Positions 14,633-21,132 of a stretch of DNA of 21,132 nt are shown here, one piece after another. This DNA comes from Clostridiales bacterium. Its GTDB lineage: Bacteria; Bacillota; Clostridia; Oscillospirales; Oscillospiraceae. The stretch covers positions 1-21,132 of the forward strand of contig VSNB01000019.1 of NCBI GenBank assembly GCA_009774055.1, in the 5' to 3' direction. A program made the position numbers and the translations under genes. A model generated the notes under the pieces. It ran no database searches. It was given only the letters and a program-made list of their open reading frames with translations, and had not been told where the DNA came from. Position 1 is the stretch's first letter. Each line of letters opens with the position of its first letter.

Positions 14633-15892
14633 TTGGGAAAAACGAAACGTCTGACTGCCCGCGTATTCCGGCCTCTGGCCGTTGGCGCGCTGGCGCTCTG
14701 CGCCCTGCTGACCGCTCTGGCTGCTGCGGCGGCGCGGCCCACGGCGGCAGAGGCCGGGGGTGCCGCCTGGCTGGTCGCTGCCGCCCTGGTGGTTTTTGCG
14801 CTGTCCGGCGGCGGCGCAGTTTATTTTATCCGATGGATATGCTGCCGCTATCTTGATCCCGTCGTCCAGGCGGCGCAGGCTGTCTCTCTTGCTGCCGCCG
14901 GGGACCACTCCGTTTCCCTGGCGGGCATCCCCCGCACCTCGGAGGAAGCCGCCGCCCTGCTGGACGCGGCGGGAGATCTGGGAACCCGCAGCAGTAACTG
15001 CCTACTGGAAATGGAGGAGGTTCTGAATCGGATTGCCGGCGGAGATCTGACCGCCCGGTTGCCCTGCGGCAGAAGCGGGGAATGCGGCGGGGCCTGTCTG
15101 GCCCTGGACGGCATGTCCCAGAAGCTGCGGGGGGCCATCGGTTCCGCCCGCAGTGCTATGGACCAGCTGGGGGGCCAGCTGGAGGAGCTGGAGCAGGAGG
15201 CCCAGGCGCTGGCCCGCAGCGGACAGGACCGCCGCCAGGACAGGGAAGAGCTGTCCCGGGCTCTGGAGCGGCTGACCAGGACCCTTCAAGCCAGGGCCGG
15301 CGGCGCACAGGAGGTCAGCGGGGAAGCGGGGGAGCTCTGCCGCCGTCTGGAGGTGTATACCGGGAAGCTGGAGGAGCTGACGGACGCGGTAGAGAGAATC
15401 GGAGAATGCGCCGTAGAGGTAGGGAAGATCGTCAAGGCCATGGAGGCGACCGCTTTTCAGTGCAGTGTTCTGGCCCGGAGCGCCTACGTGGAGGCCGCCG
15501 GGGCCGGAGTCAACGGCAGGGGCTTTGCCGTGGTGGCCAGCGAACTGCGGGTTCTGGCCTCCCGCAGCGCCCAGGCGGCACAGGACGCCGCCGCCTTTGC
15601 AGGGGAAATGGACCGGACCATCCGGGAGGGTTCCGCTTTGGCTTCGGAGGCGTCCCAGGAGCTGACCGGCGTATCCGGCAGCGGCCAGGAGCTGCAGAGG
15701 CTCTCTGCCGCTGCCGCGGAGGAGGCGCGGGACGTCGGGGCGGCGGAGGCCGCTGTCCGGCAGGCCGTCCGTCTCTCCGCCATTGGGGCGGAGGATCAGC
15801 TGTCCGCTTCCCGTACCGCCCTGTCCGCCAAACTTCTCCGGGAGCGGGCGGTCCGCCTCCGGGAAGCGCTGCGGGTATTCCGGCTGAATTGA
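14633..15892 (+). CDS. chemoreceptor-like (MCP domain) membrane protein, degenerate signalling tip
   Basis: I start this at TTG 14633, after AAGGGGG; the upstream ATG at 14543 lies before the promoter. The product has 419 residues. Two hydrophobic helices (about 12-34 and 44-66) are separated by only some ten residues, so there is no extracellular sensor domain. A HAMP-like stretch follows (about 70-130), then a long Ala/Glu-rich coiled coil. Residues of about 265-310 (ATAFQCSVLARSAYVEAAGA, then GRGFAVVASELRVLASRSA) are recognisably the MCP hairpin tip. They depart from the canonical LLALNAAIEAARAGE consensus, which questions CheA/CheW coupling. No che genes are in the window. It may sense a membrane or cytoplasmic cue, or act as a scaffold. 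Confidence 0.8.
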   Translation: MGKTKRLTARVFRPLAVGALALCALLTALAAAAARPTAAEAGGAAWLVAAALVVFALSGGGAVYFIRWICCRYLDPVVQAAQAVSLAAAGDHSVSLAGIPRTSEEAAALLDAAGDLGTRSSNCLLEMEEVLNRIAGGDLTARLPCGRSGECGGACLALDGMSQKLRGAIGSARSAMDQLGGQLEELEQEAQALARSGQDRRQDREELSRALERLTRTLQARAGGAQEVSGEAGELCRRLEVYTGKLEELTDAVERIGECAVEVGKIVKAMEATAFQCSVLARSAYVEAAGAGVNGRGFAVVASELRVLASRSAQAAQDAAAFAGEMDRTIREGSALASEASQELTGVSGSGQELQRLSAAAAEEARDVGAAEAAVRQAVRLSAIGAEDQLSASRTALSAKLLRERAVRLREALRVFRLN

Positions 15893-15924
15893 GAACACGC
15901 CGGCGCAATGTGGCGACAAGACAA

Positions 15925-15956
15925 AAAGACCGAACGATTTTTATCGTTCGGTCTTT
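15925..15956. terminator. bidirectional terminator between convergent genes
   Basis: A 14-bp perfect stem (15925-15938 with 15943-15956) around a TTTT loop ends in T- and A-rich runs on both sides. It lies between the chemoreceptor-like gene (plus) and the converging ComFB-like gene (minus), and can serve both. Confidence 0.85.
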
Positions 15957-15994
15957 ATTTGCTGCCAGGCTTATAGCGATTGGCGCAAAGGCAT

Positions 15995-16258
15995 TCAGTG
16001 CCGGGGAGACGCCTTTACGATCTGCGCCCCTTGAAGCAGTGCGGTGCGCACGTCGGTCAGGTGTTGGATACGCATAGTATCCGCTTTGCTGATTGCACCA
16101 CCGATGGAAGTTACCACATACCGGGGCGGCAGCTGGTTCAGTGCGTAGGCGGCAATGTCGTTCAAGCACTGTTCACAGGTGCAGCAGCCCAGGCTGTCTT
16201 TTATGACCTGCAGCTCTTCCTCCACGAACGCCTCCATCATGTTTTCATACTTTTTCAA
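15995..16258 (-). CDS. ComFB-family protein
   Basis: This small protein of 87 residues matches the late-competence ComFB family. It has an N-terminal helix (MKKYENMMEAFVEEELQVI), then a cysteine cluster CCTCEQC (25-31), then the family hallmark LNDIAAYALNQLPPRYVVT (32-50). The start is TTG at 16258, 6 nt after GGAGGG; no better ATG exists. ComFB lies in the comF operon of Bacillus, but its biochemical role is unsettled, and related domains in cyanobacteria bind cyclic di-nucleotides. Here it stands alone, with its own strong promoter and no other com genes, so a regulatory role is as plausible as competence. Confidence 0.88.
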   Translation of the reverse strand: MKKYENMMEAFVEEELQVIKDSLGCCTCEQCLNDIAAYALNQLPPRYVVTSIGGAISKADTMRIQHLTDVRTALLQGAQIVKASPRH

Positions 16259-16279
16259 GACGATCCCTCCTTCCTCTCC

Positions 16280-16308
16280 TTTATACCACGTTGACCGCCT
16301 GTTGTCAA
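16280..16308 (-). promoter_or_regulatory. strong sigma-A promoter of the ComFB-like gene
   Basis: On the minus strand a consensus TTGACA (16303-16308) and TATAAA (16280-16285) are 17 nt apart, the best promoter match in the window. The -35 box also forms one arm of an inverted repeat TTGAC/GTCAA with 8 nt between (16291-16308). Confidence 0.75.
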
Positions 16309-16336
16309 TGCGGATGAAAGGGGAGCGGCAGCGATT

Positions 16337-17419
16337 TCAGATATAGTCCTCCGCGCACAGCAGCTCCGCCAGCAGCACCGCGCCGCCGGCCGCGCCCCGG
16401 AGCGTGTTGTGGCTGAGGCAGACAAACTTGTAGTCATACTGGGTGTCAGGCCGCAGACGGCCCACGGATACCGCCATGCCATTCTCCAGCATCCGGTCCA
16501 GCCGGGTCTGGGGGCGGTCGGGCTCCTCGAAATAGTGGAGGAACTGTTTGGGGGCGGAGGGGAGCCGGAGTTCCTGAGCCCGTCCGGAGAAATTGGCCCA
16601 GTCGGCTTTGATCTGCTCCTCAGAGGGCTTGCAGCCGTCTTTGAACTTCATGAAGCAGGCCGCCATATGACCGTCCTGGCAGGCCACCCGGAAGCACTGG
16701 GCTGTGATGGCGGGGCTCTGGGCCAGAACCAGCCTGCCATCCTCTACCGCGCCCCACAGCTTCATGGGCTCGCGCTCGCTTTTCTCCTCCTCGCCGCCGA
16801 TATAGGGAATGCAGTTGTCTACCATTTCCGGCCAGCGTTCAAAAGTTTTGCCCGCGCCGGAAATGGCCTGATATGTACAGACCAGGGCCCTCTCCAGCCC
16901 ATACTTCCGCAGGGGGTGCAGGGCGGGAACGTAGGATTGGAGGGAACAGTTGCTCTTCACGGCGATAAAGCCCCGGCTGGTGCCCAGGCGTTTGCGCTGG
17001 GCATCAATGAGACGGATGTGGTCGGCGTTGATCTCCGGCACCACCATGGGCACGTCCTCGGTCCAGCGGTGGGCGCTGTTGTTGGAGACGACCGGGCATT
17101 CCAGCCGGGCATACCGCTCCTCCAGAGCCTGAATTTCCTCTTTCTTCATGTCCACGGCGCAGAACACGAAGTCCACCATGCCGGCCAGCTTTTCCGCGTC
17201 CGCCTGGGCGTCCAGCACCGCCAGGCATTTGGCCTCCTGAGGAATGGGAGAGGTCATTGCCCAGCGGCCGGCAACGGCCTCCTCATAGGTCTTTCCCGCG
17301 CTGCGGCCGCTGGCGGCCAGGGCGGTAAGCTTAAACCAGGGATGGCCCTCCATGAGGGTAACGAAGCGCTGGCCCACCATGCCGGTGGCCCCGATGATTC
17401 CAACGCGATATTCTTTCAT
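16337..17419 (-). CDS. asd: aspartate-semialdehyde dehydrogenase
   Basis: The enzyme reduces aspartyl phosphate to aspartate semialdehyde with NADPH, the branch point to lysine, diaminopimelate, threonine and methionine. The product has 360 residues from ATG 17419, which has GGAGGT at 9 nt; the frame is open upstream but without a ribosome site. It has GIIGATGMVGQRF (7-19) for NADP, SNNSAHR (112-118), the active-site Cys158 in VKSNCSLQ, Gln184 in TYQAISGAGKT, and Arg244 and His251 in FRVACQDGH. Length and the SNCSLQ and QAISGAG forms indicate the archaeal/fungal-type branch rather than the classical enterobacterial one. It is monocistronic, with no other lysine genes in view. Confidence 0.95.
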   Translation of the reverse strand: MKEYRVGIIGATGMVGQRFVTLMEGHPWFKLTALAASGRSAGKTYEEAVAGRWAMTSPIPQEAKCLAVLDAQADAEKLAGMVDFVFCAVDMKKEEIQALEERYARLECPVVSNNSAHRWTEDVPMVVPEINADHIRLIDAQRKRLGTSRGFIAVKSNCSLQSYVPALHPLRKYGLERALVCTYQAISGAGKTFERWPEMVDNCIPYIGGEEEKSEREPMKLWGAVEDGRLVLAQSPAITAQCFRVACQDGHMAACFMKFKDGCKPSEEQIKADWANFSGRAQELRLPSAPKQFLHYFEEPDRPQTRLDRMLENGMAVSVGRLRPDTQYDYKFVCLSHNTLRGAAGGAVLLAELLCAEDYI

Positions 17420-17740
17420 ATTTCTAGTACCTCCAGAATTTATTTGCCATTTAGGACCTGTATTTATAGACGTGGAACGCGGTCTGGGCAGAAGATCCGG
17501 CCAGACGGCGTTCAACGACTGTGGTTGTAGATTCTTACAGCCAGCCGGCAGGATGGAATTGGCTGCCCGCCCAGGACTTGGCAGGGGCTTGAGAGGGAAA
17601 ACTGTCGATTCCTGGGTTGAAAAAACCACCGGCCCCGTGTATACTGTAGCATAGTATGCGGCGTCCCTCAACAGGGTACCGTATTTTCATACCATATTTT
17701 TTGTACCATGTCAACCGTTTGTTCCCTGCTTGGAGGTTTC
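17420..17740. other. divergent intergenic region between asd and the SpoIID-like gene
   Basis: This 321-bp region holds the ribosome site and leader of asd (minus) and the promoter of the SpoIID-like gene (plus). On the minus strand a TATAAA box lies near 17464-17469 with no good -35. CATACCAT at 17688-17695 resembles a sigma-E-type -10 element but lacks a convincing -35. No riboswitch or further gene is recognised. Confidence 0.5.
17617..17645 (+). promoter_or_regulatory. candidate promoter of the SpoIID-like operon
   Basis: TTGAAA (17617-17622) and TATACT (17640-17645) are 17 nt apart on the plus strand, about 90 nt before the ATG. Confidence 0.55.
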
Positions 17741-19135
17741 ATGAAGAAGTTTTTATGCACTTTTTTTCTTTGTTTGCTGACTGCGGTCACATTGGGCGTT
17801 TCTGCCCGCGCCGCGGAGGACATACTGAAGGTGGGGCTTCGCTACGGCGGCACGGCACTCTCCTCCGCCAGTCTGGAGAGCGTCCAGGGCGGCGGCTTTT
17901 CCCTGGGCTGGTTCGATGAGGAAACCCGTGCGTTCCATAAAATGGAGCGGGTGGAGGAGGAGCGGCTGGCCATCGCCGTATCCGGCGGTGGGCTGGTGGT
18001 CACAGCGGCGGATTCCAGCAGAGTCCTGTTCCGATTTGACTGCTCCGGAGGGAAGGCCCTGGGCATTATGCCGGATGGAGCGGGCGGGAATGCCCAGACC
18101 CGTTTCGAGGACTGTCGCTGGTACGGCGGGTTTGAGTTCCGCCCCAGCGGCGGGAAGGTCAACGTGATCAACGTGGTGGGATTGGACGATTATGTCAAGG
18201 GGGTTCTGCCCTATGAAATGAGCGCGGACTGGCCCCTGGAGGCGCTGAAGGCCCAGGCGGTTTGCGCCCGGACCTACGCCCTGCTGCCCTCGCGGCACTA
18301 TGGGACCGACCGCTTCGACGTGTGCAATACTGATTGCTGTCAGGTTTATCGGGGCGCGGGCCAGGCCGGCGCCGTGTCAGACCGGGCTGTGGAGGAGACG
18401 GCGGGGATCGCGGCCTTTTACAACGGCCGCTACGCGGAAACCTACTACTGCTCCAGCAACGGCGGCGCGTCGGAGGCTCCGGTAAACGTATGGGGCAACA
18501 GCCAGCCCTACCTGGTGGGGAAACCGGACCCCTACGAGGAGCTGACCTACATTCCCGGGTATGACTATACCATGCAGTACAGCTGGAGCCAGCTGACCAG
18601 CCTGCTGAAAAAGCAGGGGTATGCAATTGGCGCAGTAGCCTCCGCCCGGGTTTCCGGGACCACGCCTACGGGGAATGTGGCAGAGGTAACCTTCCGGGAT
18701 ACGGCGGGGAGGACCGTAGTTCTCACCAAGGAGGCGTGCCGGAAGGTTCTGGGGACTAAGAGTATGCGTTTTACCATCACCGGCAGCGGCGGAAGCGCTG
18801 GCTGGTCCGTCAACCGCTCCGGCGGCAGGCTTGCCAGTATGGACGGCGTATACGCCATCTCCGGCAGCGGACGGACGGGGCTTTTCAGCGGCGGGGCCGT
18901 GTACGCCATTACTGCATCCGGTACATCTGTCCTGCGCGCCCCTGGCAGCGCGGCCTCCGGCGGGACGGGCATCACCATCACCGGCTCCGGCTGGGGCCAT
19001 GGCGTAGGCATGAGCCAGTATGGCGCCAAGGCCATGGCGGAGCAGGGATACACATATGAGGATATCCTGCTGTTTTACTATACAGGCATCACGCTGGAAA
19101 GAATTTCCGGGCGGGAGGCGGAAAGCGCACGATGA
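17741..19135 (+). CDS. secreted SpoIID/LytB-domain protein
   Basis: The product has 464 residues from ATG 17741, preceded by GGAGG. Residues 1-24 form a signal peptide (MKKFLCTFFLCLLTAVTLGV, then SARA before AED). The SpoIID/LytB domain begins at about 145 with GLDDYVKGVLPYEMS and LEALKAQAVCARTYAL. Glu159 corresponds to the catalytic acid of SpoIID, a lytic transglycosylase acting on denuded glycan strands during engulfment. YCSSNGG and the C-terminal GWGHGVGMSQYGAKAMAEQG are also hallmarks. It is longer than classical SpoIID (about 340), with an extra N-terminal beta-rich part and a Gly/Ser-rich insert at about 345-410. It could be SpoIID itself or an amidase-enhancer (LytB) paralogue. The stop overlaps the next start by 4 nt. 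Confidence 0.9.
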   Translation: MKKFLCTFFLCLLTAVTLGVSARAAEDILKVGLRYGGTALSSASLESVQGGGFSLGWFDEETRAFHKMERVEEERLAIAVSGGGLVVTAADSSRVLFRFDCSGGKALGIMPDGAGGNAQTRFEDCRWYGGFEFRPSGGKVNVINVVGLDDYVKGVLPYEMSADWPLEALKAQAVCARTYALLPSRHYGTDRFDVCNTDCCQVYRGAGQAGAVSDRAVEETAGIAAFYNGRYAETYYCSSNGGASEAPVNVWGNSQPYLVGKPDPYEELTYIPGYDYTMQYSWSQLTSLLKKQGYAIGAVASARVSGTTPTGNVAEVTFRDTAGRTVVLTKEACRKVLGTKSMRFTITGSGGSAGWSVNRSGGRLASMDGVYAISGSGRTGLFSGGAVYAITASGTSVLRAPGSAASGGTGITITGSGWGHGVGMSQYGAKAMAEQGYTYEDILLFYYTGITLERISGREAESAR

Positions 19136-19536
19136 TAGAGTACCGTGAATTTGGAGCGGAGGAGCTGTCCCGTGTGCAGGCGCTGTACGAGGATGCCGGC
19201 TGGACGGCCTACCTTGGCGGCCCAGACAAGCTTGCGCGGGCCTTTGCCATGTCGCTCTACGTTCTCGGCGCGTTTCGGAATGGTATGCTGGTCGGGTTTG
19301 TCCGGTGCGTAGGGGATGGGGCGCACATCGTCTATGTACAGGATCTGATCGTGGACAGGCCGTACCGGCGTCAGGGAATCGGGAGAGATTTATTGTGGAA
19401 GGCCAGGGAAGCATACCGGCATGTCCGCATGTTTGCACTGATGACAGACGCCTCTGACGGGAACGCCAATGCTTTTTATCAAACAATGAAAATGAAATCC
19501 TGTAAGGATGCGGGGCTGACCGCTTACTTTTGGTAA
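19132..19536 (+). CDS. GNAT-family N-acetyltransferase
   Basis: This 134-residue single-domain GNAT protein has the acetyl-CoA-binding motif A, VQDLIVDRPYRRQGIGRDLL (69-88), with the RRQGIG loop, and a C-terminal NANAFYQTMKM segment typical of motif B. The start overlaps the SpoIID-like stop as ATGA, which implies translational coupling. The substrate cannot be deduced. Such small GNATs often acetylate amines, polyamines or protein N-termini. The overlap with a cell-wall gene may simply reflect operon packing. Confidence 0.92.
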   Translation: MIEYREFGAEELSRVQALYEDAGWTAYLGGPDKLARAFAMSLYVLGAFRNGMLVGFVRCVGDGAHIVYVQDLIVDRPYRRQGIGRDLLWKAREAYRHVRMFALMTDASDGNANAFYQTMKMKSCKDAGLTAYFW

Positions 19537-19561
19537 GCGCAGCTCCGGAAAGGAAGAGCCA

Positions 19562-20614
19562 GTGAAAACACATGATTTTTATTACGACCTCCCCCCTGAG
19601 CTCATCGCCCAGACGCCCATTGAGCGTCGGGATGCCTCCCGGCTGATGGCTCTGGACAAAGAAACAGGGAAGTGGGAACACAGGCATTTTTTTGAGCTGC
19701 CGTCGCTGCTGCGTCCGGGAGACTGCCTCATTATGAACGACTCCCGGGTGCTGCCTGCCCGGCTGCTGGGCAGCCGGGTCCGTGCGGACGGAACCCTGGG
19801 CGGGGCCTGCGAGGCGCTGCTGCTCATTGACCGGGGGGACAACGTCTGGGAATGCCTGGTGCGTCCGGGGAAAAAGCTGCGTGCCGGCGCGAAGGTGTCC
19901 TTCGGGGAAGCCGGGGAGCTGACAGGCGAGATTGTGGGCGAGGTGGAGGGCGGCAACCGGCTGGTCCGCTTTGCCTACCAGGGAATATTCCTGGAGGTGC
20001 TGGAGCGGCTGGGGAAGATGCCCCTGCCGCCCTACATCAAGGCGGAACTTCAGGATCGGGAGCGGTATCAGACGGTGTACTCCCGCGTAACCGGCTCCGC
20101 CGCCGCGCCTACGGCGGGCCTGCATTTTACCAAAGAGCTGATGGAAGAGGTCCGGGCCATGGGCGTGAACATCGGCTATGTGACCCTCCATGTCGGTCTG
20201 GGGACCTTCCGCCCGGTGAAGGAGGAGGAGATCACAGACCATGACATGCACAGCGAGTACTGCGTTGTCCCTCAGGAGACGGCGGACCTCATCAACCGCA
20301 CCAGGGCAGCGGGGGGGCGGGTGATCTGCGTGGGCACCACCTCCTGCCGGACGATCGAGAGCTGGGCGGAGGAGGACGGGCACATGAAGGCCAGGGCCGG
20401 GTGGACCAACATCTTTATCTATCCCGGCTGCCGGTTCAAGGTGATGGACGCGCTCATCACCAACTTCCATCTGCCGGAGAGCACCCTTATCATGCTGGTG
20501 TCCGCCCTGGCGGGCCGGGAGCATGTGCTGGCGGCCTACGAGGAGGCGGTCAGGGAGCGGTATCGGTTTTTCTCCTTTGGGGATGCGATGTTCATCGCAG
20601 GCGGAATCGGATGA
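19562..20614 (+). CDS. queA: S-adenosylmethionine:tRNA ribosyltransferase-isomerase
   Basis: QueA transfers and isomerises the ribosyl moiety of SAM to preQ1 at position 34 of tRNA, giving epoxyqueuosine. The product has 350 residues, the usual length. It contains FYYDLPPELIAQTPIERRDA at the start, CLIMNDSRVLPARLLG, ECLVRPGKKLRAG, GLGTFRPVKEEEI with DHDMHSEYC, VGTTSCRTIES, and FIYPGCRFKVMDALITNFHL. All are QueA signatures. The start is GTG at 19562, 5 nt after AGGAAG. It lies 25 nt after the first GNAT gene and 19 nt before the second. The usual partner tgt is not seen before the window ends. Confidence 0.97.
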   Translation: MKTHDFYYDLPPELIAQTPIERRDASRLMALDKETGKWEHRHFFELPSLLRPGDCLIMNDSRVLPARLLGSRVRADGTLGGACEALLLIDRGDNVWECLVRPGKKLRAGAKVSFGEAGELTGEIVGEVEGGNRLVRFAYQGIFLEVLERLGKMPLPPYIKAELQDRERYQTVYSRVTGSAAAPTAGLHFTKELMEEVRAMGVNIGYVTLHVGLGTFRPVKEEEITDHDMHSEYCVVPQETADLINRTRAAGGRVICVGTTSCRTIESWAEEDGHMKARAGWTNIFIYPGCRFKVMDALITNFHLPESTLIMLVSALAGREHVLAAYEEAVRERYRFFSFGDAMFIAGGIG

Positions 20615-20633
20615 CCGGCGGAGGGACATGCCT

Positions 20634-21017
20634 ATGGAATACAGAGCAGACGACAGGGAGCTCCAGGCCACCATGTTCATAGAATTTGTCAACCAGGTAT
20701 GGCCGGGGAATTACGATATGGAGAGAACCCAGGACGCGTTATCAAAAACCATCAACATTACGGCTTATGACGGAGAACGGCTGGTGGGCTGTCTGCGTAT
20801 TCTGACCGATGGGTGCTATTTCGGGACGATCACTGAACTGCTTGTCCTTCCGGAATATCAGAGGCGGGGCATTGGCAGCAGGCTTTTGCAGCTTGCCAGA
20901 GATAGCGCGCCCACTATGCTGTATTTCGGCGCACAGCCTGGGGTCGAGGCGTTCTATGAGAAAAACGGATGTGAAAAGGGCCTGCAGTCATACGTGATAC
21001 GAAAAAAGCGGAGGTAA
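20634..21017 (+). CDS. GNAT-family N-acetyltransferase
   Basis: The product has 127 residues from ATG 20634, 8 nt after GGAGGG; the ATG at 20628 is too close to that site. Acetyl-CoA motif A is ITELLVLPEYQRRGIGSRLL (66-85), and AQPGVEAFYEKNGCEKG (100-116) is the motif B region. It belongs to a different GNAT subgroup from the first one; the two align only around motif A. It follows queA by 19 nt and is probably the distal gene of the same operon. The substrate is unknown. Confidence 0.92.
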   Translation: MEYRADDRELQATMFIEFVNQVWPGNYDMERTQDALSKTINITAYDGERLVGCLRILTDGCYFGTITELLVLPEYQRRGIGSRLLQLARDSAPTMLYFGAQPGVEAFYEKNGCEKGLQSYVIRKKRR

Positions 21018-21073
21018 CCAGAAACAATTCTGTGAAACGGCGCGGCGGTCTTGACTGTAAGGGGACAGGATAA

Positions 21074-21132
21074 TTGAGAAACCGGGATAAACCGGGAGAG
21101 GCGGGGGAAGTGCTGGAAAACCCCCGAATATC
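21074..21132 (+). CDS. possible start of a further gene, cut by the window end
   Basis: From TTG 21074 the frame stays open to the last base, giving a polar start (MRNRDKPGEAGEVLENPRI). A weak AAGGGGACAGGA site precedes it. The fragment is too short to recognise, and the call rests only on frame and ribosome site. Confidence 0.25.
   Translation, partial: MRNRDKPGEAGEVLENPRI

Noticed and set aside
16409..17530. Plus-strand open frame opposite asd
   Set aside because: It is a shadow of a complete asd gene with intact catalytic motifs.
18377..20692. Long minus-strand open frame opposite the SpoIID-like, GNAT and queA genes
   Set aside because: It is an antisense shadow in high-GC DNA, covers three well-supported genes, and its composition (Arg, Pro, Gly, His-rich) matches no family.

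Overview
The window looks like the chromosome of a Gram-positive, endospore-forming member of the Clostridia, most likely a gut Oscillospiraceae-type organism (Flavonifractor or Oscillibacter-like; this placement is inference). The reasons are two sporulation-type genes (SpoIIE-like and SpoIID/LytB-like), strong AAGGAGG ribosome binding sites with frequent GTG and TTG starts, a ComFB-like protein, and high-GC core genes. No phage, integrase, CRISPR, tRNA or rRNA gene is visible.

Layout. (1) 1-514 has no protein gene. It holds a probable structured RNA of about 345 nt followed by four tight hairpins in a row. (2) 515-4974, plus strand: recN, a membrane-anchored M28-peptidase-like protein with several catalytic positions replaced, a terminator, and a short spoIIE behind a possible Spo0A-type promoter. 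A 26-bp perfect inverted repeat closes this block. (3) 5076-10748 is a lower-GC accessory block. A five-gene minus-strand operon (M19 dipeptidase, Asp/Glu/hydantoin racemase, two-helix small membrane protein, PanF-like sodium symporter, unknown CxxC protein) is divergent from an RpiR-type regulator. The divergent region is very AT-rich, with a sigma-A-type promoter on each strand and a perfect palindrome on the operon's -10 box. (4) 10749-12691 holds a low-GC RibD-type reductase gene bracketed by 32-nt direct repeats, then an AraC/GyrI-like regulator. (5) 12832-17419: a phosphoribosyltransferase-like gene and a patatin-like phospholipase (both minus), a chemoreceptor-like gene (plus), a ComFB-like gene and asd (both minus). 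(6) 17741-21017, plus strand: a SpoIID/LytB protein overlapping a GNAT acetyltransferase by 4 nt, queA, and a second GNAT. A further reading frame may begin just before the window ends.

How the parts may work together. The 5076-10748 locus reads as one uptake-and-catabolism system. The PanF-type symporter, perhaps with its small partner, would bring in an amide or dipeptide-like compound. The M19 enzyme would cleave it, the cysteine racemase would invert a product, and the RpiR protein would control the divergent promoters. The M19 family's tolerance of D-residues plus a racemase points to D-amino-acid-containing dipeptides or a related amide or hydantoin. The substrate cannot be read from sequence. 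This locus and the unidentified RNA at the left edge are the best candidates for something undescribed.
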